From contig CAMLDJ010000250.1 of NCBI GenBank assembly GCA_946478755.1, positions 1 through 8,072 of the forward strand: DNA of 8,072 nt, read 5' to 3'. A program made the translations under genes and the position numbers. Below, piece by piece: positions 1-6,257 of the stretch (within the stretch, counting starts at the first letter, position 1; each line of letters opens with the position of its first letter). This DNA comes from an uncultured Pedobacter sp. Its GTDB lineage: Bacteria > Bacteroidota > Bacteroidia > Sphingobacteriales > Sphingobacteriaceae. The notes under the pieces were generated by a model. The model was not told the origin of the DNA. It saw nothing but the letters and a program-made list of their open reading frames with translations, and searched no databases.

Positions 1-997
1 GAACGGCGTGCAAACGGAAGTCTTTCAGCACGGACACCATTTTAAAACTGCCATCAGTCCATATCAGGTTCCAGGAGATAAAAGCAGCGGCCTGCTTGCG
101 GGGATTTCTGAGCAGGCGCCGGGAATAAAAGGAGCGGGCGACAACAAGATCCAGGCTTATTGCTTCCGGATGTGCATGACCAATCATCCGAAGAACAGGG
201 TCAGCTTCCCAAAACCCGACAACTATAACCCCAGGGATTACGAGTTGCTGGCAAGGGTATTCCAGAGCGGCTGGACAGAACTATTTAATAAGTTTGACGA
301 TATACCGAACAGAAAGACCGATACGAATAACCATGGCCCTTTTAGCAGCGATTATATAGGGATGAATTATACCTATCCGGAAGCCTCCTATGAGGAACGA
401 AGAGCGATCATTAAGGCACATGAAAATTATCAGAAAGGGCTGTATTATTTTATGATCACCGACAAGCGCGTACCGGCAACTGTGCAAAACAGGCTGAAAA
501 CATGGGGACTGGCCAAAGATGAATTCAAGGACAATGGCAACTGGCCGCACCAGCTCTACATCCGGGAAGCCCGAAGAATGGTAAGCGACTATGTGATGAC
601 TGAAAATGAAGTGCTTGGCAAAAAAGAGGTGCCAAAACCTATAGGAATGGGCTCTTACGCATTGGATTCTCACAATACGCAGCGCTATGTCACTGAAAAG
701 GGTTTTGTTCAGAATGAGGGCGATATCGGTGTAAAAGCACCAAAGCCATATTGCATAGGCTATGGCGCCATTGTACCTAAAGCTTCCGAATGCAGCAATC
801 TGTTTGTGCCGGTTTGTTTGTCCAGTTCGCATATTGCGTACGGATCAGCGAGAATGGAACCCGTTTTTATGATTTTGGGCGAATCCGCAGCAACAGCCGC
901 TGTTATTGCTATTGATGAGAAAGTAAGCGTGCAAGAGGTACCCTACAGCACATTGAAAAAAAAGCTGTTGGAACAAAAACAACGCCTGACGCAATAA
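1..997 (+). CDS. FAD-dependent oxidoreductase ('xanthan lyase'-type), C-terminal part
   Basis: The frame is open to the left edge (an in-frame GTG at position 8 is internal), so the N-terminus with the FAD-binding Rossmann motif lies outside the window. The visible 331 codons match the C-terminal half of the FAD_oxidored family (PF12831), which Bacteroidetes genomes often label 'xanthan lyase'. Diagnostic stretches are the FRMCMTNHPKNR..FPKP block (about residues 53-70 from the GTG) and the C-terminal block SSSHIAYGSARMEPVFMILG followed by ESAATAA (about 272-298), which in this family closes the FAD-binding domain. Members are probably flavin-dependent oxidoreductases in carbohydrate catabolism; the substrate cannot be read from the sequence and lyase activity on xanthan is doubtful. 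The gene ends with TAA at 995-997, followed 42 bp later by a hairpin terminator, so it is the last gene of its transcript. No frameshift or missing conserved block is visible. Confidence 0.88.
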   Translation, partial: NGVQTEVFQHGHHFKTAISPYQVPGDKSSGLLAGISEQAPGIKGAGDNKIQAYCFRMCMTNHPKNRVSFPKPDNYNPRDYELLARVFQSGWTELFNKFDDIPNRKTDTNNHGPFSSDYIGMNYTYPEASYEERRAIIKAHENYQKGLYYFMITDKRVPATVQNRLKTWGLAKDEFKDNGNWPHQLYIREARRMVSDYVMTENEVLGKKEVPKPIGMGSYALDSHNTQRYVTEKGFVQNEGDIGVKAPKPYCIGYGAIVPKASECSNLFVPVCLSSSHIAYGSARMEPVFMILGESAATAAVIAIDEKVSVQEVPYSTLKKKLLEQKQRLTQ

Positions 998-1039
998 TTC
1001 TGGGTATTCCAGGGAGCGGATGTTTAAATTTGCCGCAGT

Positions 1040-1076
1040 ACAGCGCGCGGTAGAAAATCAACCGCGCTGTTTGATT
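1040..1076 (+). terminator. Hairpin terminator after the oxidoreductase gene
   Basis: ACAGCGCG (1040-1047) pairs perfectly with CGCGCTGT (1063-1070), an 8-bp GC-rich stem. A further GT/AC pairing is possible inside an A-rich loop, and a T-rich tail (TTGATTT) follows. It lies 42 bp after the oxidoreductase stop and before the sigma factor gene. The T tail is short and interrupted, and it coincides with the -33 element of the next promoter, so termination and initiation signals are packed together. Confidence 0.7.
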
Positions 1077-1100
1077 TAATAAAGGAATTAATTAAGTTTG
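1070..1100 (+). promoter_or_regulatory. Bacteroidetes housekeeping promoter for the sigma factor gene
   Basis: TTTG at 1070-1073, a 19-bp spacer and TAAGTTTG at 1093-1100 match the Bacteroidetes primary sigma consensus (TTTG / 19-21 bp / TAnnTTTG) with no mismatch. Transcription would start near 1107, giving a leader of under 20 nt to the ATG at 1125. There is no Shine-Dalgarno sequence before that ATG, as is common in this phylum. Confidence 0.7.
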
Positions 1101-1109
1101 GTTAACCAA
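1098..1109. promoter_or_regulatory. 12-bp palindrome on the sigma promoter, possible operator
   Basis: TTGGTTAACCAA is a perfect inverted repeat that shares TTG with the -7 box and extends over the predicted start of transcription. A protein bound here would block initiation. Perfect 12-mers of this kind are expected about twice by chance in 8 kb, so only the position makes it a candidate. Confidence 0.3.
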
Positions 1110-1124
1110 CTATAATCCGCTAAC

Positions 1125-1682
1125 ATGTACGACGAAATTGCCATATTGATAGCCGCCATGGCTAAACGTAATTGCAAAACGTCGTACAGGAGGCTGTTTA
1201 CGCTACTCTTTGCTCCCCTTACCAGATTTTCTTTATGCTTTTTAAAATCCGGGCCACTTGCTGAGGAAATTGCGAGTGACGTGTTACTGATCCTATGGCA
1301 AAAGCGGGAAGCACTCACTGCTGTAAAGAATATAAGATCTTATGCATTCATCACTGCCAAAAATCTATCGTTGAATGCGATCAAAAAAGAAAGCAGGCGT
1401 GAGTTCATTTCGCTGGATGATCTGGATATAAGCGTTCACCTCCATATCAGAAGTCCCGAGCAATTGCTAATCAACGATGAATTAAGGAAGCGGCTGGAAG
1501 AAACGATCAATACGCTCCCTGAAAAAGGTAAGCTGGTGTTTAAACTGATCAAGGAAGATGGTTTTAGCTATAAGGAAGTCGCCGAGATCATGGATATTTC
1601 CGTGAAGACGGTAGATGCGCATTTAGTTGCCTCCATCAAAAAGCTGATGGTGATCCTGAAGGATGAGTTCAATCTGGCTTGA
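1125..1682 (+). CDS. ECF RNA polymerase sigma-70 factor (Bacteroidetes family 1 type)
   Basis: This is a 185-residue protein with the two-domain layout of ECF (extracytoplasmic function) sigma factors. Region 2 covers about residues 20-90 and includes the SDVLLILWQKRE segment (core polymerase and -10 recognition) and the SYAFITAKNLSLNAIKKE helix. A variable linker spans 90-115. Region 4 covers about 121-176, with the -35-reading helix-turn-helix in GFSYKEVAEIMDISVKTVDAHL (147-168). The sequence fits the TIGR02985-like family typical of Bacteroidetes, whose members usually pair with a FecR-like membrane anti-sigma factor and control SusC/SusD or iron-uptake loci. Here no fecR or susC follows: convergent genes begin right after the stop. 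The N-terminal part (about 13-25) departs from the usual GD.xAF..L motif, so it is somewhat diverged. ATG 1125 is chosen because it retains the first helix of region 2 and sits just after a strong promoter. Its targets cannot be told from this window. Confidence 0.88.
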   Translation: MYDEIAILIAAMAKRNCKTSYRRLFTLLFAPLTRFSLCFLKSGPLAEEIASDVLLILWQKREALTAVKNIRSYAFITAKNLSLNAIKKESRREFISLDDLDISVHLHIRSPEQLLINDELRKRLEETINTLPEKGKLVFKLIKEDGFSYKEVAEIMDISVKTVDAHLVASIKKLMVILKDEFNLA

Positions 1683-1704
1683 TCTGGGCGCAGATTTAAC
1701 CTTT
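1682..1704. terminator. Weak hairpin between convergent genes
   Basis: ATCTG (1682-1686) pairs with CAGAT (1691-1695) around a GGCG loop, followed on the + strand by TTTAACCTTTT. It sits directly on the sigma factor stop codon and between two convergent genes, where a terminator is expected. The 5-bp stem is short, so this is only a candidate. Confidence 0.25.
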
Positions 1705-1736
1705 TGCATTAATCAGATTTAACCTTTTGCATTAAT
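1691..1736. repeat. Perfect 23-bp tandem duplication
   Basis: CAGATTTAACCTTTTGCATT plus AAT occurs at 1691-1713 and again, identically and immediately adjacent, at 1714-1736. The right copy encodes the last codons (INAKG) and the stop of the minus-strand 112-codon ORF. The left copy therefore lies beyond that stop and repeats it without changing the protein. The first copy also supplies one arm of the small hairpin at 1682-1695. It looks like a recent slippage or duplication event. Confidence 0.95.
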
Positions 1737-2057
1737 TAAGTCCAGCCGATCTAAACTGGCGCTGATATCTTTAATCACCTTTAGCCTGTCCTCTTGACCA
1801 AGCTCCTCCATATGAGGGATCAATCTGTTGTTGATGTCCTGCCTGACTTCTGCCAGCTGTTCTCTGATCTTATTCAGATACAAACCTGCCTTCAGTTTAT
1901 CCGTACTCTGCTGATGCCCGATAATGTCATTTATTAACGCCCTATCAACCAAAAACAGTTGTTGAGTAATTGTTTTACTCATCTTTCTCTTTGTATCACT
2001 TATCTCGCTTAATAAAGTAGTAAGCATACTCATACCAGTGGTTCCTTCTATATACAT
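1719..2057 (-). CDS. Small helical protein of unknown function
   Basis: I do not recognise this 112-residue protein. It has no signal peptide and no clear membrane segment. From about residue 12 on it is rich in charged residues with regularly spaced Leu/Ile, for example LYLNKIREQLAEVRQDINNR and RLKVIKDISASLDRLDLI, suggesting an all-helical or short coiled-coil cytoplasmic protein. It occupies the place where a Wadjet operon would carry the nuclease gene jetD, but it is far too short for JetD (usually several hundred residues) and shows none of its nuclease motifs. It starts 234 bp beyond the jetC stop, so it is probably on its own transcript. The start is uncertain: ATG at 2057 has no ribosome-binding site, while the in-frame ATG at 2033 (codon 9) has AAGGA about 9 bases upstream. 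It could be a true small gene, a partner of the neighbouring operon, or a remnant. Confidence 0.55.
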   Translation of the reverse strand: MYIEGTTGMSMLTTLLSEISDTKRKMSKTITQQLFLVDRALINDIIGHQQSTDKLKAGLYLNKIREQLAEVRQDINNRLIPHMEELGQEDRLKVIKDISASLDRLDLINAKG

Positions 2058-2290
2058 AGTTTAATTTCATTGCGAAAATTCAAAACGCCTTCCTTGCTTC
2101 ATGGATCAATGCCGATACCATCTGACTTCCATCCAGAAATTCACAACAAATCGGTGCTATATCCAATTATCTGTTAACACACGAATATATTATAATTAAA
2201 CAATAAATCTATCTGATTTAATTATGCTTTACTGGTTTTTATGGTTCGCAAATCTCTGGCCGCTACGTTTACCTGATTTCTGACGGAAGA
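2058..2290. other. AT-rich intergenic gap in the position of jetD
   Basis: This stretch separates jetC from the 112-codon ORF. No reading frame longer than about 30 codons crosses it on either strand. It contains several AT-only blocks around 2180-2225 and no clear TAnnTTTG promoter for the downstream ORF; the nearest is a degenerate TATATTCG on the minus strand at 2189-2182 without a -33 partner. Short protein-like fragments are described in the findings. Confidence 0.5.
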
Positions 2291-2294
2291 TCAT
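2229..2294 (-). pseudogene. 21-codon ORF coupled to the jetC stop, possible vestige of jetD
   Basis: The jetC stop TGA (2293-2291) is embedded in ATGA, the same start/stop overlap that links jetA to jetB. From that ATG (2294-2292) a short, very basic ORF runs: MIFRQKSGKRSGQRFANHKNQ, then TAA at 2231-2229. In type I Wadjet operons the gene coupled to jetC is jetD, so this may be what is left of its start. In another frame the same DNA reads DLPSEIR, loosely like the ..P.EI.. opening seen in some JetD proteins. The match is only a few residues and could be chance. A genuine small basic peptide is the alternative. Confidence 0.22.
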
Positions 2295-5200
2295 GCCGCG
2301 CCAAACTGTTCCCGCTCATCCAGGAACTGTTCGATAGGCATATCATACAACCAGGAGTTCCGCTCGTTTCGTCGTTCGGCAAAATGGACAAAAGAAATAT
2401 CATTCTCTACAATGTGGATATTATCGCTTGGAGTTACCACCAACAGCTGAAGGTGGAGCTGTTTGCACAAGGTGATCAAAAACCTCGCTTTTTCTTCATC
2501 CTGGGCTTTAAAGGCTTCATCAATAGCAATAAACCTAAAGGAGTTAGACTGCAATCCTTCTTTTGTCAGCCCAAACTGATAGGCGATAGCGGATCCCAGA
2601 ATGGTATAGGTTAACTGGGCTTTTTCTCCACCAGATAGCTGCCCCATATTTTCATAGGTCTTAAACTTTGTCCCCGTCTCCTTGTAAAACTCCTCAGCTT
2701 TGTACGAAAACCAGCCCCGAACATCCATTACCTTTCTGCGCCACTCTTCTTTTTCAAGTCTGTGGATCAAAGGTTCTATATGTTGTTCAAAATGATGGCG
2801 CTTTCCATCAGGCACACTTTCAATGGCCTTCACATTGGGGATGGCCTTTTGCAGCAAGCTCCTGAATTCTTTCACATCTTCACTAATCTTTTGGGGTATG
2901 ACCAGCTGTATATACGTTTTGGGATTGCTTTTGAAATCTATGCCGTTCAAAGCATCATTCAACACATTGATGTTTTCTTTAATGGTATCCGACCAATTCT
3001 CAAAAAATAATCTGAAATCAGCGATCTTATTGGTGATGGTTTCCTGTAAATATTCATCAAACTTTTTCTCGTGCTTCGGCAGGTTGTCCTCCTGCAAGCG
3101 TTTTAAGAAATTGTTATACTCCCCTATAAATTCCAGGTTGGAAGCATCAGGTAACATGCTCACATCCGCACGCCAGTCTTTAAACTTTTGCGTGATCTCT
3201 TCTGAAGGTTGTTTGAAAGCATTAATCTTGATGACTACTGCATGTTCCTTGGTGTTTCTTTCTCTTTCCAGGCGGGTGGTCTCATTCCGGTTGTGCTCTC
3301 TGAATGCATCGTTTGCAATGGTAAAACCAGCGTAATCAATCTCTTTCAAATGTGGGTGAGCAGCTTCAAATCCGGCAATGTCAACCTGTTTATCCCGAAA
3401 TATGCCCAGCGTTGCCCTGTGCCTGTCCAGTTCATGCTGGAGCTCTTCCAGCCTGTCCTCCTGCTTGTATTTCTGCCTGTTTTTAAGTTCAAGTTCCTGT
3501 GTGTTGGCACCCAACAATACTTTAACGGCTTTAAACTGCTCTTTTAGCACACGGTTTTTATCATTAGCCTTCTCCAGATTTTGTCTCATCCCTGCTTTTT
3601 GCTGGATTTCAGCAGCAAAAACAGTCCAGTTGATCTCATCAAAACCTGAGTAGGCAGACAGAAATGTTGACAATCTTTCCTTCCTTAAATCAATTTCAGC
3701 TAAACCTTTGCCTAAGCGTTTAATCAGCTCTGTATTTTTTTGCTGTTGTTCCTGCAGCAGCTCCAGTTCTTTCTTCAGTAAACCAATCTTTTCTTTATTG
3801 TCCCATCCTAAAACAAAGTTCTCGCGCCGGGAAACATGTGCCCTATCGTCCTTCTCATGCTTACCTTTCATACCTTTTATCAGCCCCTGCATGGTGAGTG
3901 CTTTTTCCGAAAATTGATTAAACTCATCCAGGCTTTCTGCGCAGGCATAATCAAACTGTCCGCTAATCATCTCTTCCAGCCATTCTGCATACTTGCTTGA
4001 AGTCTTAAACTCCAGTTTATTTACCAGCAGGTTGTCGTCATAGCTATGATGACGCAAGTTACCCATAGAGGTATGCCCCTGAAAACGCTGATAAGTAATG
4101 CGACCACGAAGGTTGGTTTTATTCACGTAGGTATTTACTTCTCTATAATATTTTTCAGGCACAACAATGCGCAAAGCAAAATTATGAAGCACCTTTTCGA
4201 TGGCTGGCTCCCATTGGCTATCTTCCTCGCGTACCCTTACCAGTTCGCCAATAAAAGGCAGTTCCTCAGCTGTTGCACCAATGTGGGCAAGGATATCTTC
4301 CCGGATATCGGCCTCACGTCCCGAAATATTGTTCTTGTTCTTTTGAAGCGAGAGAACGGTAGTCCTCAATTCTTCTACTTTGCCGTTCAGCTGGTCTTCC
4401 TCGTTGCGGGCACTTCGTATCCATTCATCCTCTGCCTGGCGCTGTCTGTCGCAATCTATTTTCTTTTGTCCGGCCAGTAGCCTTGATTGATCAAATACCG
4501 TCCGGTCCGGATCTTTGGGCAAGTCGAGGCCCAGCGCCAGGGCATTATAGCTGTCGGCCCGAAACTTGCAAGCTTCGCGGCTGCGTTCCAGTTTGGCAAT
4601 ATCCCCATCAAGTTTCTCCATCTGCACTTCAACCTCATCATTTGCTATGGCAATCGCCAGATCGCGTTCCTGGATCTTAAGGTCTTCTTCTTTCGCCTTC
4701 AGGGTCCCGATCTCATCGTTCAATACCGCCATCTTAACCTTCAGGGCTTCCAATTCCAATGCGGTAAGCTCAGTTCCCTTTGCGGTGAACCAGTACACTG
4801 CTATTTCCTTATCCGCTTCCAGGCGCTTTAGTCTTTTCTCGGTTTCTTCGAGCTGCATGGCCAATTCATGAATGGGGACCAATTGTGCAATCTGCTCTTT
4901 GGCCTTTTCAATGTTCACCTTGGCATCCATCAGTGTCATAAAGTTATCCTTGAGCTGCAGGAATTCATACTCCGCATCCAACTGCTCTAGCATATTTACG
5001 CGGATAAAATCGTCAAGATCATCTAAAACCTTAACTCCGACCACCTGGTTAAATAAACTGCAGGCTTTTACAGAACGCATGCCCAGCAATTGGGCCATAC
5101 GTTCTCCGTACTTGACAGGCCCATCCTGAAATTCTATCCGTTTTTTTTGGATTCCGGTATTATACAGTCTTTCCAGGCGTTTTTTCCAGTTTCCTTTTCC

Positions 5201-5692
5201 ATCAAAAGGTGTAAAATCCTTTTCGATCTCCAGGGGGATGCGGGCGATTCCGAAGGAACGCCTTAGCTCATTATTGCTGAACCAGCGCAACTGGAACAAA
5301 GTGACCACCTGCCCGTCGGTATTCTCGAAACAGGCTAACAGGACCGAGTATGCGGCATGGTCGCGAAGTTTCTGGGTTGTTGTACTGTTTTCCCCTTCTC
5401 TTTGAATGTTACCGTAATGTCCATACACATAACTTTCTTCCGTGCGGTCGCCTTTCTTTTCTGCGCCCGACGACTGGTTATAGAACCTGTCATTTTTAAC
5501 CGGCACCAATAAGGTCAGCAGGGCATCGATAAAAGTACTTTTGCCCGAAGCATTGGCTCCTGTAAGCAAGGAATTATTTCCTTTGGGCGAGATCCGGAAG
5601 ATCTCGCCGTCAAAAGTTCCCCAATTGTACACTTCCATGTATTGCAGCCTAAAACCTGCTTTATCAGAACTCGTACTAAACAGACTATACAT
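2291..5692 (-). CDS. jetC: JetC/MksB-type SMC ATPase (MukB-like), Wadjet family
   Basis: This is a 1133-residue SMC-like protein. The N-terminal ATPase half begins AGFRLQYMEVYNWGTFDGEI (12-31) and has Walker A GANASGKST at 45-53 with Lys51. Long coiled-coil arms run about 255-460 and 630-1000. Between them is a globular hinge region (about 463-620). The C-terminal half carries the ABC signature LSGGEK at 1019-1024 and Walker B FIAIDEAF with Asp1058/Glu1059 (SbcC-type Walker B domain), then LLVVTPSDNIH. All ATP-binding and hydrolysis residues that can be judged are intact. In Wadjet, JetC dimers with JetA and JetB extrude DNA loops and sense small circular DNA; the related MukB/MksB proteins organise chromosomes. 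The start overlaps the jetB end by 8 nt, with GGAGGA only 2 nt before the ATG, consistent with translational coupling. The stop lies in an ATGA overlap, but no full gene follows, so the usual JetD nuclease is missing. Confidence 0.95.
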   Translation of the reverse strand: MYSLFSTSSDKAGFRLQYMEVYNWGTFDGEIFRISPKGNNSLLTGANASGKSTFIDALLTLLVPVKNDRFYNQSSGAEKKGDRTEESYVYGHYGNIQREGENSTTTQKLRDHAAYSVLLACFENTDGQVVTLFQLRWFSNNELRRSFGIARIPLEIEKDFTPFDGKGNWKKRLERLYNTGIQKKRIEFQDGPVKYGERMAQLLGMRSVKACSLFNQVVGVKVLDDLDDFIRVNMLEQLDAEYEFLQLKDNFMTLMDAKVNIEKAKEQIAQLVPIHELAMQLEETEKRLKRLEADKEIAVYWFTAKGTELTALELEALKVKMAVLNDEIGTLKAKEEDLKIQERDLAIAIANDEVEVQMEKLDGDIAKLERSREACKFRADSYNALALGLDLPKDPDRTVFDQSRLLAGQKKIDCDRQRQAEDEWIRSARNEEDQLNGKVEELRTTVLSLQKNKNNISGREADIREDILAHIGATAEELPFIGELVRVREEDSQWEPAIEKVLHNFALRIVVPEKYYREVNTYVNKTNLRGRITYQRFQGHTSMGNLRHHSYDDNLLVNKLEFKTSSKYAEWLEEMISGQFDYACAESLDEFNQFSEKALTMQGLIKGMKGKHEKDDRAHVSRRENFVLGWDNKEKIGLLKKELELLQEQQQKNTELIKRLGKGLAEIDLRKERLSTFLSAYSGFDEINWTVFAAEIQQKAGMRQNLEKANDKNRVLKEQFKAVKVLLGANTQELELKNRQKYKQEDRLEELQHELDRHRATLGIFRDKQVDIAGFEAAHPHLKEIDYAGFTIANDAFREHNRNETTRLERERNTKEHAVVIKINAFKQPSEEITQKFKDWRADVSMLPDASNLEFIGEYNNFLKRLQEDNLPKHEKKFDEYLQETITNKIADFRLFFENWSDTIKENINVLNDALNGIDFKSNPKTYIQLVIPQKISEDVKEFRSLLQKAIPNVKAIESVPDGKRHHFEQHIEPLIHRLEKEEWRRKVMDVRGWFSYKAEEFYKETGTKFKTYENMGQLSGGEKAQLTYTILGSAIAYQFGLTKEGLQSNSFRFIAIDEAFKAQDEEKARFLITLCKQLHLQLLVVTPSDNIHIVENDISFVHFAERRNERNSWLYDMPIEQFLDEREQFGAA

Positions 5693-6257
5693 ATTCCTCC
5701 AACTTCAATTTAAAATCCTTCAATATATCAATGGTCACTTTATCTTTTATTACGCGTTGGATCTGGTACAAGGGATCCGCTTCCGGCTTGACGACCTTAA
5801 GGTAGCCCAGTTCAGTCAGCTTCTTGATACAGCCATCCAGTTCCTGCATCAATTTAACGCGGTTATATTTTTCCGGCAGGAAAAGCTCTACTTCTTCCCT
5901 GATCCCGGTATGGTTAATGAACTTCTCTGTGGTCTGTACCTGCGTGGGATTGTGGTCAAATTCTTCCAGCAGCTGTCTTAACACCACGAGCACGATCGAG
6001 GCTTCAAAACCGATCTGCCGTCTGCTCACCAGTCCCAGGGTGTTCCCTTCCTCATCTTCAAACTGGGTTACAAAGGCCAGTCCTTCATCTTTTCTCATGA
6101 TCAGCTCAAGGCCCATCACATTGATGTACGCCTGAATTTCTTCCTGATAATACAGCAGTTCATCCCATACAGAAGAATTGCTGTACACTGTGCCGTTCTT
6201 CAGCAGCTTTACTACAGCTTTTGAATATGGCTTCAGGCGATTTTGCAAATTGCTCAT
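5685..6257 (-). CDS. jetB: JetB/MksE-type KITE subunit (DUF4194)
   Basis: This 190-residue protein matches the DUF4194 family, the MukE-like winged-helix (KITE) subunit of Wadjet/MksBEF complexes. The family hallmark is visible at about residues 79-101, RRQIGFEASIVLVVLRQLLEEF followed by D, inside the first winged-helix domain. The second winged helix covers about 129-170 (LPEKYNRVKLMQELDGCIKKL then TELGYLKVV). Its length is ordinary for the family. In the complex two copies bind the kleisin JetA and hold DNA against the JetC heads. It is cytoplasmic with no targeting signal. The ATG shares 4 nt (ATGA) with the jetA stop, and its own last codons overlap jetC by 8 nt, so all three are translated from one message. 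No defect is visible. Confidence 0.92.
   Translation of the reverse strand: MSNLQNRLKPYSKAVVKLLKNGTVYSNSSVWDELLYYQEEIQAYINVMGLELIMRKDEGLAFVTQFEDEEGNTLGLVSRRQIGFEASIVLVVLRQLLEEFDHNPTQVQTTEKFINHTGIREEVELFLPEKYNRVKLMQELDGCIKKLTELGYLKVVKPEADPLYQIQRVIKDKVTIDILKDFKLKLEEYV

Noticed and set aside
281..832. 183-codon open frame on the minus strand within the oxidoreductase gene
   Set aside because: It is fully antisense to a clearly conserved FAD oxidoreductase region, and its translation is Cys/His/Ile/Phe-rich with no recognisable domain.
2101..2199. Short + strand ORF starting ATGGATCAATGCC in the gap after jetC
   Set aside because: It has only 32 codons, no ribosome-binding site or promoter, no recognisable sequence, and lies antisense to another equally weak frame.
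2204..2220. TAAATC-TATCT-GATTTA hairpin downstream of jetC as a terminator
   Set aside because: The 6-bp stem has only one G-C pair in each half-site and no clean T tract in either orientation; such hairpins are common in AT-rich DNA.
2384..5129. Many + strand open frames of 65-170 codons opposite jetC
   Set aside because: They are rich in Ser/Phe/Leu/Cys, have no domain, and lie opposite the conserved ATPase and coiled-coil regions of jetC.
5541..5981. 146-codon + strand open frame across the jetB/jetC junction
   Set aside because: It is antisense to two well-recognised genes; its translation is low-complexity hydrophobic sequence of the kind produced opposite Lys/Glu-rich coiled coils.
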